From: Alphaproteobacteria bacterium
GTDB taxonomy: Bacteria; Pseudomonadota; Alphaproteobacteria; UBA8366
NCBI GenBank assembly: GCA_021774335.1
Contig: JAJFJD010000056.1
Location: 86,618 to 150,617, forward strand
Reading direction: 5' to 3'
Length of the DNA: 64,000 nucleotides
Shown here: positions 53,727 through 62,078 of the stretch, one piece after another
How positions within the stretch are numbered: position 1 is the stretch's first letter
How the letters are laid out: the number at the start of each line of letters is the position of its first letter
Program-made: the position numbers and the translations under genes
Notes under the pieces: model-generated
Database searches by the model: none
What the model was told of the DNA's origin: nothing
Seen by the model: the letters and a program-made list of their open reading frames with translations, nothing else

Positions 53727-54644
53727 ATGCTGAGCAGCCGTCCTTTCCAATGCCCACCTGCCCTGCTGGCGCGCGCCCAGTCCGCACCGCCGGTGCGCAC
53801 GGCAATTGCCAGCGCCGGGGCCGATCTGCCCCTGGAAAGCGCCCGCCTCGCCGTGGCGGCAGGGGTGATGGACCCCGTGCTGGTTGGGGACCGGAACGCC
53901 ATCACCGCCGCGGCCGATCGGATTGACTGGGACATCGGCGGTTTCGAGATTATCGATGCAGCCGACGAAGCGACCGCCGGCATGGCGGCCGCGAAGCTCT
54001 GCGGCGACGGCGCGGCCGATGCCCTGATGAAGGGGCATATTCACACCGACGCCTTCGTGCGCGGCATCCTGAGCCGGGATTCCGGCCTGCGGACAGGCCG
54101 CCGCCTCACCCATGTCTTCCACATGACGGTGCCCGACGACGACAAGGTGCTGCTGATCACCGACGCCGCGATCAACGTGGCCCCCGATATCGAGACCCGA
54201 CTGCAAGCGGCAGCCAACGCCGTGGACCTCGCCATCGCGCTCGGAATCGAATCCCCGAAGGTCGCCGTTCTGTCCGCCAGCGAGGAAGCCACCGAGGCGA
54301 TGCCCTCGACACTGGATGCGGCGGAGATCACGGCGCGTGCTGTCTCCGAAATCCCGAACGCATCGGTCTACGGCCCGCTCGCCTTCGACAATGCAGTCTC
54401 GCCGGAGGCCGCCGCGATCAAGGGGATCGACCATCCCGTCGCGGGCTACGCGGATATCCTGCTGGTGCCGACCATCGAGACCGGCAACGCGCTGTTCAAG
54501 ATCATGGTCTACTTCATGAGCGCCTGCGCTGCCGGCATCGTGATGGGCGCCAAGGTACCGGCGATTCTGACCAGCCGCGCCGACCCGCCGGAAGCCCGGC
54601 TCGCATCCGCCGCCATCGCATCGATTCTTGCGCAACAGCGCTGA
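53727..54644 (+). CDS. pta: Phosphate acetyltransferase
   Basis: A 305-residue single-domain phosphate acetyl/butyryltransferase (KGHIHTDAFVRGILSRD, LLITDAAINVAPD, and SGAK-like ATG-proximal region). It would convert acetyl phosphate made by Xsc to acetyl-CoA. The ATG at 53727 is two bases after the IclR stop codon. Short Pta proteins of this type are common next to xsc. A butyryl-transferase specificity cannot be excluded. Confidence 0.85.
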   Translation: MLSSRPFQCPPALLARAQSAPPVRTAIASAGADLPLESARLAVAAGVMDPVLVGDRNAITAAADRIDWDIGGFEIIDAADEATAGMAAAKLCGDGAADALMKGHIHTDAFVRGILSRDSGLRTGRRLTHVFHMTVPDDDKVLLITDAAINVAPDIETRLQAAANAVDLAIALGIESPKVAVLSASEEATEAMPSTLDAAEITARAVSEIPNASVYGPLAFDNAVSPEAAAIKGIDHPVAGYADILLVPTIETGNALFKIMVYFMSACAAGIVMGAKVPAILTSRADPPEARLASAAIASILAQQR

Positions 54645-54714
54645 TTTCTCCTATTGCTCCCCTGCGCGGAAGGTTTAAAACCGGCGTCACAAAATAATCG
54701 GGGAATGCGAGCGC

Positions 54715-55209
54715 GTGCCGTATCTAGTCCTTTTTATTGCGACCATCTTTCTGGCCAACTGGTCGATCGAAACCTATGGCCTGGTGCCAGTCGGGCCCGA
54801 CCTGATCGCACCGGCGGGCGTGTATTTCGCCGGACTGGCCTTCACCTTCCGCGATCTCGCGCAGGAACGCCTGGGCCGGGGCTGGATCGTCGGCGCCATC
54901 GTCGTGGGCGCGGTGATTTCCGGCCTCGTTTCGACCAAATTCGCGGTCGCCAGCGGCGTCGCCTTCCTGATCTCTGAACTTCTCGATTTCGCGGTCTATA
55001 CGCCGCTGCGCAAGCGTAATTGGATCGGCGCAGTCATCGCATCGAATATGGTGGGCTTGGTGGCCGATAGCATCATATTCCTGACGCTTGCCTTCGGCAG
55101 TCTCAAGTACCTGCCGGGTCAAGTGGTCGGCAAGGTCTGGATGACGCTGCTCGCAGTCGGCATTCTGTGGTTCCTGCGCCGGCGGTTCGCGCCGGGTCCA
55201 AACCGCTGA
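54715..55209 (+). CDS. VUT-family (YhhQ-like) queuosine precursor transporter
   Basis: A 164-residue membrane protein with about five helices (AFTFRDLAQERLGRGWIVGA; ISELLDFAVYTPLRKRNW), matching the VUT/YhhQ family. Such proteins import queuosine precursors. It begins with GTG, and queC follows 24 bases after its stop, which supports this role. It is shorter than E. coli YhhQ. Confidence 0.78.
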   Translation: MPYLVLFIATIFLANWSIETYGLVPVGPDLIAPAGVYFAGLAFTFRDLAQERLGRGWIVGAIVVGAVISGLVSTKFAVASGVAFLISELLDFAVYTPLRKRNWIGAVIASNMVGLVADSIIFLTLAFGSLKYLPGQVVGKVWMTLLAVGILWFLRRRFAPGPNR

Positions 55210-55233
55210 GGATGGTCCGCTGAGGACGTATCA

Positions 55234-55962
55234 GTGACCCGTCGCATCGGGCAGATCCTGCTTTCGGGCGGCCTGGATTCCACGACATTGGCCTGCGTCG
55301 CCCAGCGCGAATGTTATGATCTGGCGGCATTGAGCCTCGACTACGGTCAACGGCACCGGCAGGAACTCGATGCCGCCGCCCTGGTCGCCGCCCATCTGGC
55401 GCTTGACCATCAGGTCGCGGATGTCCGGTTCTACGGAACGCTCGCCTCTCACTCGGCACTGACCGATGCGGACCAGTTCGACCTTCCGGAGAACCGCGAC
55501 ACCGATGCGATGAGTGGCGACATTCCCATCACCTATGTGCCGCTGCGCAACACCTTCTTTCTGACGCTGGCCGCGGCACAATTGGAAAGCATCGTGCTGC
55601 GCCGGATCGAGAACGATGGCGTGCCGCCGGAAGACATCACGCCCGTGCTCTATATCGCGGCGAATGCGCTGGACTACAGCGGCTATCCCGATTGCCGGCC
55701 CGATTTTTACGCGACCGCGGCGGAAACACTGCGCCTCGGCAGCAAGATCGGCACGCATTACGGCCTGCCGATCCAAATCGAAACGCCGCTGATCGATAAG
55801 ACCAAAGCGGATATTGTGCGGCTGGCCGCCGAGTTGGACGCGCCACTGCACTTGACTTGGAGCTGTTACAATGCCGGGTCGCGACCGTGTGGAACCTGCG
55901 ATAGTTGCCAATTAAGACAAAAGGGATTTGCCGAAGCCGGGCTCGATGACCCGGCGTTATAA
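55234..55962 (+). CDS. queC: 7-cyano-7-deazaguanine synthase QueC
   Basis: A 242-residue ATP-dependent enzyme that makes preQ0 from carboxydeazaguanine. The P-loop is SGGLDSTT. The zinc-binding cysteines are in SCYNAGSRPCGTCDSCQLR. NALDYSGYPDCRP is conserved. Between RNTFFLTLAAAQ and NALDYSG the chain is about 14 residues longer than in E. coli QueC (IVLRRIENDGVPPEDITP). GTG start with GAGGA upstream. Confidence 0.92.
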   Translation: MTRRIGQILLSGGLDSTTLACVAQRECYDLAALSLDYGQRHRQELDAAALVAAHLALDHQVADVRFYGTLASHSALTDADQFDLPENRDTDAMSGDIPITYVPLRNTFFLTLAAAQLESIVLRRIENDGVPPEDITPVLYIAANALDYSGYPDCRPDFYATAAETLRLGSKIGTHYGLPIQIETPLIDKTKADIVRLAAELDAPLHLTWSCYNAGSRPCGTCDSCQLRQKGFAEAGLDDPAL

Positions 55963-55981
55963 TTTAGGGAGGGAATAGACC

Positions 55982-56818
55982 ATGCAACTTGGTGTCTTCA
56001 TTTTTTCGACGGACTACTCCATCGACATTTCCGAACTGGCGGTGGCGTTGGAAGACCGCGGCTTCGGCTCCCTGTTCGTCCCTGAACACACGCATATACC
56101 GACAAGCCGCAAGACGCCGTTCCGGCGCGACCGCGAGCTGCCCAAAGAATACAAACACACCTACGATCCCTTCGTGGCGCTGTCCTTCGCCGCAGCGGCA
56201 ACCAAGACCCTGCAGGTGGGCACCGGCATCTGCCTCGTGCCGCAGCGTGACCCCATCGTGACGGCGAAATGCGTCGCCAGCCTCGACCGGCTTTCCGACG
56301 GCCGCTTCGTCTTCGGCATCGGCGGCGGATGGAACGTGGACGAGATGGAGAACCACGGCGCACAGTACAAGACGCGGTTCAAGCTGCTGCGTGAGCACGT
56401 GCTCGCGATGAAGGCGCTCTGGACCGAAGAAGAAGCCGCCTTTCATGGCGAAATGGTCGACTTCGACCCCGTCTGGTCCTACCCGAAACCGGTGCAGGTG
56501 CCGCACCCACCGGTCATCCTCGGCGGCGAGACCGACTACACACTGAACCGCGTCATCGAGTTCTGCGACGGCTGGTTCCCGCGTGCCAGCCACGGATTCG
56601 ACCCGGCAGAATGCATGACGCGTCTGCGCAATGCCGCCGACGCCGTTGGGCGGGACATGTCGACACTGTCGGTCACCGTATTCCGTGCCCCCGCCGACAA
56701 GGCGGTCTTGGACAGCTACGCCGAAGCGGGAATCACGCGCGGTTTGTTGGAACTACCCTCCGCCGGACGCGATGAGGTGCTGCGCCTGCTCGACGACTAC
56801 GCGCCGCTGCTGTCCTAA
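55982..56818 (+). CDS. LLM-class flavin/F420-dependent oxidoreductase
   Basis: A 278-residue TIM-barrel oxidoreductase of the luciferase-like family (FGSLFVPEHTHIP; LQVGTGICLVPQRDP; RFVFGIGGGWNVDEMENHG). It most resembles the F420-dependent subgroup, but FMN use cannot be excluded. An AGGGAGGG site precedes the ATG. Its substrate is unknown; a sulfonate monooxygenase role is possible given context but not shown. Confidence 0.78.
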   Translation: MQLGVFIFSTDYSIDISELAVALEDRGFGSLFVPEHTHIPTSRKTPFRRDRELPKEYKHTYDPFVALSFAAAATKTLQVGTGICLVPQRDPIVTAKCVASLDRLSDGRFVFGIGGGWNVDEMENHGAQYKTRFKLLREHVLAMKALWTEEEAAFHGEMVDFDPVWSYPKPVQVPHPPVILGGETDYTLNRVIEFCDGWFPRASHGFDPAECMTRLRNAADAVGRDMSTLSVTVFRAPADKAVLDSYAEAGITRGLLELPSAGRDEVLRLLDDYAPLLS

Positions 56819-56883
56819 CACCGCCGGTCTGATCCGCACATCAAGGTCTTGTCACTGCCGCCGATTCGCGGAACACTCTCTCC

Positions 56884-58473
56884 ATGAGCAAATCATCCCT
56901 TCCGAATACGCAGTTCTTCCAAAATTGGAACATTCGCAAACCGGTCGCCACCGGCGACGCCGGCGTCGTCTCCAGCCAGCATCGCGCTGCGGCCGAGGTC
57001 GGCGCCGAGGTGCTGCGCGCAGGCGGTAACGCCATCGACGCCGCGGTCGCCACATCCTTCGCAATTTCCGTCGTCGAGCCTTGGATGAGCGGTATGGGCG
57101 GCGGCGGTTACATGCAGCTCGGCCTCGCCGCCGAAAGCAAGTTCCGATGCTTCAACATGGGGATGGTTGCGCCTCTCGGCCTGAAGGTCGAGGACTACCC
57201 GTTGGATGACCAGGGCGGCACCAGCGGCGACTTGTTCGCCTGGCCTAATGTCATCGAGAACCGCAATATCGTCGGCTATCACTCGATCGCCGTGCCCGGC
57301 CTAGTCGCGGGTTTGAGTTTGGCCTGGGAACGCTACGGTACAATGCCGTGGAAGGATTTGCTGCAGCCAGCCATTGCAATGGCCAAACAGGGATTGCCGA
57401 TCACCTGGTACATGTCGCTGCGGACTCTGGGCGCGGCCAAGGATCTTTCACAATTCCTGGCAAGCAGCGAGGTTTACCTGCCGGACGGCTTCCCGCCCAT
57501 GGCGGAACAAGGCAAACCCATCGGATACCGTCCGCTCGGCCATCTGGCGGATACCTTGCAACGGCTCGCCGATGCCGGCGCCTCCGATTTCTATACCGGC
57601 GACGTCGCCGACCAGATCGTGCGCGACGCCCGCGCCGGCGGCAGCGCGCTGTCGCTCGAAGATCTGGAGAGTTACGAAGCAACCGAAGTCACTCCGCTGG
57701 AAGGCAAGTTCGGCCCCGGAACGCTTCATGCCGCGCCGGGCCTGACCGCAGGTCCGACCATGCTGCGCGTGATCGAACTCTGCGAGGGCAAGACCCAAGG
57801 CGAAGGCGCACCGGACACCGATACCTATAGCACTTGGGCACAGGCCTTCGCGGAAGCCTATGACGAACGTTTCCGCACCATGGGTGACGTGGACGACAGC
57901 AAAGACCCCGCCAGCACGACGAACTTCACCATCGCCGACAAGGACGGCAACATGGTGTGCATGACCCAGACGCTGTTGTCGGTGTTCGGCAGTAAGGTCG
58001 TCTTCCCCGGCACCGGGATACTGATGAACAACGGCATCATGTGGTTCGACCCACGGCCCGGCGGCCCCAACTCGCTGGCGCCCGGTAAGAAACCACTGTG
58101 CAACATGTGTCCTGTCATCGTCTCGCGCGACGGCAAACCCTGGTTCGCCATCGGCGCATCCGGCGGCCGACGCATCATGCCGGCGGTGTATCAGGTAGCC
58201 GCGATGCTTGTGGAACGCGGCATGTCGCTCGACGACGCGGCACACCAACCGCGGATCGACGTCAGCGGCGAAGGCCGGTGCACCGTCGATCCCGAACTGG
58301 ACGCCTCCGTGTTCAAGGCCATCGAGAAGCATATGCCGGTGATACCCGGGGAACACGCGGTGTTCCCGCATCACTTCGCGTGCCCGAATGTCGCGTTGCG
58401 CGATCCGGATAGCGGTAAATTCAGCGGCGTCACCCATGTCATGACCCCGCCCTCGGGGGCGGTTGCGGTGTAG
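56884..58473 (+). CDS. Gamma-glutamyltransferase family protein
   Basis: A 529-residue Ntn-hydrolase of the GGT family. The N-terminal region has NAIDAAVATSFAISVVEPWMSG, split in the large subunit. The autocatalytic nucleophile is Thr345 in STTNFTIAD, where the typical motif is T-T-H/N-F. The chain would self-cleave before Thr345. No signal peptide is evident. It converges on the comC-like gene with a 12-base palindrome across the two stops. Confidence 0.85.
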   Translation: MSKSSLPNTQFFQNWNIRKPVATGDAGVVSSQHRAAAEVGAEVLRAGGNAIDAAVATSFAISVVEPWMSGMGGGGYMQLGLAAESKFRCFNMGMVAPLGLKVEDYPLDDQGGTSGDLFAWPNVIENRNIVGYHSIAVPGLVAGLSLAWERYGTMPWKDLLQPAIAMAKQGLPITWYMSLRTLGAAKDLSQFLASSEVYLPDGFPPMAEQGKPIGYRPLGHLADTLQRLADAGASDFYTGDVADQIVRDARAGGSALSLEDLESYEATEVTPLEGKFGPGTLHAAPGLTAGPTMLRVIELCEGKTQGEGAPDTDTYSTWAQAFAEAYDERFRTMGDVDDSKDPASTTNFTIADKDGNMVCMTQTLLSVFGSKVVFPGTGILMNNGIMWFDPRPGGPNSLAPGKKPLCNMCPVIVSRDGKPWFAIGASGGRRIMPAVYQVAAMLVERGMSLDDAAHQPRIDVSGEGRCTVDPELDASVFKAIEKHMPVIPGEHAVFPHHFACPNVALRDPDSGKFSGVTHVMTPPSGAVAV

Positions 58474-58478
58474 CTGAA

Positions 58479-58490
58479 AGTCCTAGGACT
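58479..58490. repeat. Palindrome between convergent stops
   Basis: AGTCCTAGGACT is a perfect 12-base palindrome between the stop of the GGT-like gene and that of the comC-like gene. There is no adjacent T run. It may be a weak bidirectional structure. Confidence 0.3.
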
Positions 58491-59541
58491 CAGGCACGAC
58501 CCCAGACAACGACCCATCGGCCAATCCGCACAGCCGATCATATTCGTCTGAATCCATTGGAATGCCCTCGACCCTGTTGCGCGCCATCCGTTCCGCTGCG
58601 GCTTCGCCCGGCAAACGCCCCGGCTGTGCCGGATCGACAGCCGGTTGCCCATGTATCCAATCGGCAAAGTCCAAGATGTTCTGCTGAAAGGCGTCTCGCC
58701 CGACCGTCGCGGCCGGGTCGATCATCAGGAAAAACTGCGAGACATTGGATGGTTGGTCGGGTTGCTTGAACTGATGGCGGATGCCCGTCCCGATGCCGCC
58801 GCCGCCGAGCACGGCGGAGAGAAGGTCGATCGCCGTTGCCAGCCCATATCCCTTGTGGCCACCGATTGGCAGGACGAAACCGTCCAGCGCAGCACCCGCA
58901 TCCGTGGTCGGAAGGCCATCCTTATCCAGCGCGACGCCTTCAGCAATTGGAAGCCCTTTGTCCCGCAACGCCCGCAGCTTCCCGCGGGATGCGATGCTGA
59001 GCGCCATATCCAGGATAAAATGCCGTCCGTTCGGACCTGGTGCAGCGTAACCGATCGGATTATTGCCGATCGCCGGCGTCTTGCCGCCAGGTGCGGCAAT
59101 CGTCGGGGTTCCGTTGCTGCCCGAAATGCAGACCAGCCCCGCTTCGCTGGCTTGCCAGCCATAGCTGGCATTGCCGCCGAAATGATTGCTGTTGATGCAG
59201 CTTACATAGGCGATGCCGTTCTCTTTCGCCCGCCGGATACCTTCCTGCACCCCGCGCGACGCAATCACCGTTCCGAGACCGCCATCGCCGTTCAGCACGG
59301 CGACCGCGGGTAGCCGTGACGAGACGCGAATATCGGGTTTCGGATTGATGCCGCCGACTTCGATCCGACCGATATAGTTACTCAGCCGCCGCAGGCCGTG
59401 TGTCGGGATCCCCAGCAGATCGCAGAGGATGAACTGCTCCGCGGCAAGCGCCGCATCTTGCGCCGGCACGCCATGCCGTTGATACGCCGTGATGCAAAGC
59501 TCCCGCGCCTTTTCGACATCGACACGATTTTGATCGGGCAT
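58483..59541 (-). CDS. Malate/L-lactate/sulfolactate dehydrogenase family protein (ComC-like)
   Basis: A 352-residue NAD(P)-dependent oxidoreductase of the LDH2 family (GIPTHGLRRLSNYI; SNHFGGNASYGWQA; VLPIGGHKGYGLATAIDLLS). Family members include ComC, which oxidises (R)-sulfolactate to sulfopyruvate, as well as malate and ureidoglycolate dehydrogenases. It starts three bases after the ComA-like gene, which favours the sulfolactate assignment (inference). Confidence 0.85.
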   Translation of the reverse strand: MPDQNRVDVEKARELCITAYQRHGVPAQDAALAAEQFILCDLLGIPTHGLRRLSNYIGRIEVGGINPKPDIRVSSRLPAVAVLNGDGGLGTVIASRGVQEGIRRAKENGIAYVSCINSNHFGGNASYGWQASEAGLVCISGSNGTPTIAAPGGKTPAIGNNPIGYAAPGPNGRHFILDMALSIASRGKLRALRDKGLPIAEGVALDKDGLPTTDAGAALDGFVLPIGGHKGYGLATAIDLLSAVLGGGGIGTGIRHQFKQPDQPSNVSQFFLMIDPAATVGRDAFQQNILDFADWIHGQPAVDPAQPGRLPGEAAAERMARNRVEGIPMDSDEYDRLCGLADGSLSGVVPES

Positions 59542-59544
59542 CGG

Positions 59545-60372
59545 TCAGCCGCCGGATTTCTGCTTCAGTGCGTCCTGAAGATACGAGTAGTGGACCTGCC
59601 GGCCAATACCGCGGCGGAACCCTTCGAGGCGCAGCACCTGTTCCGGCGCCACATTGCACAGGCTGACATCGGTGCCGAATTCCTGGATCAACTGAACATG
59701 CTGGTCGGGGAACCGGAACGGGTCCGGCTCGATCACGATATGCGGGTACCAGCGCTGTTTCGGCAGCGCTTGGTAGTCTGCCGGCGCCTGGTCGGCCAGC
59801 ATGTCGAGTTCGCTCTGCTCGACGATCACATGATCGCAGCCGAGTTCCATCATTTCCTCGACGACCGACCCCATGTAATCCAGCGTGATCGGTTCGGTCG
59901 GCTCTTTTCGTCCGAACTCATACACCACGTCGAAGCCAGCCTTCTGGAAGCGGTCAATCTCGCGGCGGCGCTCGTCCGGCAGCAGTTCGAGATAGTTCTC
60001 GGAAATTTCCAGCGATGTCGCATCGATGCGTTTCAGATGGGTGATCAGTTCGTCCACCGCATTCTGCTGAAACGCGGTCTCGAACAGGATGCCGCCGCAG
60101 AAGGGTTTGACGTCATAGTCCCGGTACAACGCGGTGATCTTCTTGATCAGTTCCGGCGGATACATCAACCCGTTGATCGCGAAGATCTTGGCGTAGTCGA
60201 TGAATTCGCAGCCGTATTCCAGAAGATCCCGCAGCCCGCTCGGACCGGTCCAGCCGAAATCGGTCGGCCCCATGTCGATCATGACGGTCAAGCCGGTCTT
60301 GCGCGGCTTGCCGGGCCGCGACGGGGCCGCCAGACGTTCGTATTCGGGAATGCTCCGGTCGGAAATCTTCAT
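59545..60372 (-). CDS. Phosphosulfolactate synthase-like protein (ComA family)
   Basis: A 275-residue TIM-barrel protein (KPRKTGLTVMIDMGPTDFG; DYAKIFAINGLMYP; GGILFETAFQQNAVDELITH; SLEISENYLELLPDERRREI; VVYEFGRKEP). ComA joins phosphoenolpyruvate and sulfite to form phosphosulfolactate, the first step of coenzyme M synthesis and of sulfolactate formation in some bacteria. The expected GWGT-type segment is IFAINGLM here, so the substrate may differ. First gene of the operon with the ComC-like gene. Confidence 0.75.
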   Translation of the reverse strand: MKISDRSIPEYERLAAPSRPGKPRKTGLTVMIDMGPTDFGWTGPSGLRDLLEYGCEFIDYAKIFAINGLMYPPELIKKITALYRDYDVKPFCGGILFETAFQQNAVDELITHLKRIDATSLEISENYLELLPDERRREIDRFQKAGFDVVYEFGRKEPTEPITLDYMGSVVEEMMELGCDHVIVEQSELDMLADQAPADYQALPKQRWYPHIVIEPDPFRFPDQHVQLIQEFGTDVSLCNVAPEQVLRLEGFRRGIGRQVHYSYLQDALKQKSGG

Positions 60373-60446
60373 ACCGCCCTCTTCTCGGTGTCGTTGAAGG
60401 GTATCATCGATGGGTCACGGGAACCGCGCGCGGCGCCGCCGGGCCG

Positions 60447-60452
60447 ATTATA
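60447..60452 (-). promoter_or_regulatory. Possible -10 element for comA-like operon
   Basis: TATAAT on the minus strand, about 75 bases before the comA-like start. The sequence 17 bases upstream is a poor -35, so this is weak evidence. Confidence 0.3.
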
Positions 60453-60721
60453 ACCGACCCTGTCACCGACACCGAATACGGTCGTTTCCGGAGGGTATGA
60501 TATCACCGTCCAAGACCTTAACGGTTTGAGCCGGTTTTGGATGAATTTTATGCTGTTCTTACCCTAACAGCGGGCATTCCAGCGGCCACACCGGATTTCC
60601 GCTCATGACCCGGAGCAGATATCAGCCGTCGTCCTGCCTTGCGGAAGCAGCACTCATGCCTCACACAGCTTCCCGATGATCTGTTCCACTGTCCTGCTGG
60701 GCGAGGTTGAACACCGCTTGG

Positions 60722-60762
60722 GAAAAAGAAAAAGCCGCCCCGTGCGGTTTACAGGGGGCGGT
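60722..60762 (-). terminator. Rho-independent terminator
   Basis: On the minus strand CCGCCCC and GGGGCGG form a seven-base GC stem around a ~13-base loop, followed by CTTTTTCTTTTT. It lies 27 bases after the stop of the small membrane protein gene at 60789-61166. Confidence 0.85.
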
Positions 60763-60788
60763 TCGTGCTTTGGGCCGGTGCGGGCGGC

Positions 60789-61166
60789 CTATTCGAGCTT
60801 GAGGCTCTTAAAGAGCATGTTGGCACATGCCTCCGCCACCATGCTGTCTGGCTCCGCGCCGCCAGGGAACGTCGCCCACCCACTTTTCATCAGATAGGTA
60901 TCCCGTTCCCAGTTGCTGACCGCCTTGAGCTTGACGATCATGCCGTTGTCGCCCGTAGCCGCTTTCGCGAACTTGTCGGCGCAGATGGGTGCCAGAGCCG
61001 CGACCGTAGCGTTATTGCTCGCAGTATCCACCATTTTCTCGACAGTGCTGCCGAGATGCCATCCACCCCAAGCAAAGCCGATAACCACAGTGCTAACCAC
61101 ACCTAACGCCAAGCCTTGGAATAGGCGTTTCGGCGAATCTCCGTCCAAAAATGAAGGAGTTTCCAT
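60789..61166 (-). CDS. Small membrane-anchored protein of unknown function
   Basis: A 125-residue protein with one membrane segment (LALGVVSTVVIGFAWGGWHL, residues ~17-36) and an outside domain with two cysteines (PICADKF, AEACANM). ATG at 61166 is preferred because GGAAGGGA lies upstream. Short proteins of this shape occur in many alphaproteobacteria. The function is not known. Confidence 0.65.
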   Translation of the reverse strand: METPSFLDGDSPKRLFQGLALGVVSTVVIGFAWGGWHLGSTVEKMVDTASNNATVAALAPICADKFAKAATGDNGMIVKLKAVSNWERDTYLMKSGWATFPGGAEPDSMVAEACANMLFKSLKLE

Positions 61167-61598
61167 AGGGCTTCCCTTCCCATATCGAGGATTGCTGATC
61201 ATATAAAAATGGTGTTAACCTAAGTAATTTACAATAGTATATAGAATATATTTTTATTTTTATTTTCATCAAGTATATAATTTTATGACAAAGTATAAGT
61301 TTTTATTTTTGTATGCTTTAACATTAAAGATTTTTTATTTATAGTGCAGCCTAAAGATTTGCAAGGGTCTATGTTTTGTTGCCCTGCTGCACATATGAAT
61401 AGAACCATGATGAGGCAGAATAGGATGTCAGCGGAACGGATCCGGTCTGGGCGCGTGTGAGCGGCCTCGAATCGCCTCCCCTTAAAGGGCTTCATCACAA
61501 ACCAAGATCAGTCATTTAGGCTAGAAAGAAGCCACAGCTTTCTTGCGCCGCACAAATGTATTCTAAGATCACTCCCCACCACATTTAAGGAAGCCACT
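61167..61598. other. AT-rich intergenic region
   Basis: The 432 bases include a strongly AT-rich stretch (61201-61350), very different from the GC-rich flanks, with no reliable coding frame. The base composition marks it as possibly acquired or a promoter island, and as the boundary to the helicase region. Confidence 0.5.
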
Positions 61599-61862
61599 AT
61601 GCGGACCAGCACAAAGAGAACCAGAAATACTGGTCGACCCAACAAGGATGGCCGATCTTTTTCGGACCAGGATAAGCGATCGCCATCGAAATCGACCCGA
61701 CAGCAAACCAAAACCAACAGCATCGAAAATGCCCAAAGAAACCATGAACGCTATATGATGCTTGCCCGTTCCGCCGAAACGACGGGTGATGCAACCGAAA
61801 TCGAGAATCTGTACCAGCGTGCGGAGCATTACCTCAAACTAATGAAGGAGCAGGCGATCTAA
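61599..61862 (+). CDS. Short DUF4167-like protein
   Basis: An 87-residue protein. The N-terminal half is Lys/Arg/Thr-rich and probably disordered. The C-terminal half (SIENAQRNHERYMMLARSAE, then ENLYQRAEHYLKLMKEQ) matches the conserved DUF4167 region found in alphaproteobacterial proteins that are usually much longer. It may be a truncated or free-standing copy. The start at ATG 61599 is plausible. Confidence 0.65.
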   Translation: MRTSTKRTRNTGRPNKDGRSFSDQDKRSPSKSTRQQTKTNSIENAQRNHERYMMLARSAETTGDATEIENLYQRAEHYLKLMKEQAI

Positions 61863-62014
61863 GGTAAGGTGGTCTATTCCGGTCGCAGTGCTGGGCGAAT
61901 GCCCGCTGAAGCTGGCCGAAAAGTCCAGCTCTCCACTGCTTAGCAGGCATCACTCGGGCCGTGTCTGCTTCCCATCCAACGAGTTCGGCTGAACGGTATT
62001 CCCCTCATAGCCGT

Positions 62015-62033
62015 AGAGGCGAATAACGCCTCT
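62015..62033. repeat. Hairpin upstream of helicase gene
   Basis: AGAGGCG and CGCCTCT form a perfect seven-base stem with a five-base loop (AATAA), 46 bases before the helicase start. It could be a regulatory or terminator-like structure. Confidence 0.35.
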
Positions 62034-62078
62034 CAGCTACCCGTCGAACCACCATCCTCCCTTTGGTATAAGCACCCT

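Larger units (their letters stand above)
60373..60788. other. Region upstream of comA-like operon
   Basis: The 416 bases hold the comA-like promoter region and the terminator of the following minus-strand gene (60722-60762). A perfect TATAAT lies on the minus strand at 60452-60447, but without a strong -35. No gene was recognised. Confidence 0.45.

Noticed and set aside
55210..55233. preQ1 riboswitch before queC
   Set aside because: The 24-base gap is too short for a riboswitch and no pseudoknot elements were seen in the leader of the transporter gene either.
61981..62060. tRNA remnant or attachment site before the helicase
   Set aside because: A GTCGAACC-like segment and a short hairpin are present, but no cloverleaf, anticodon arm or matching repeat was found.
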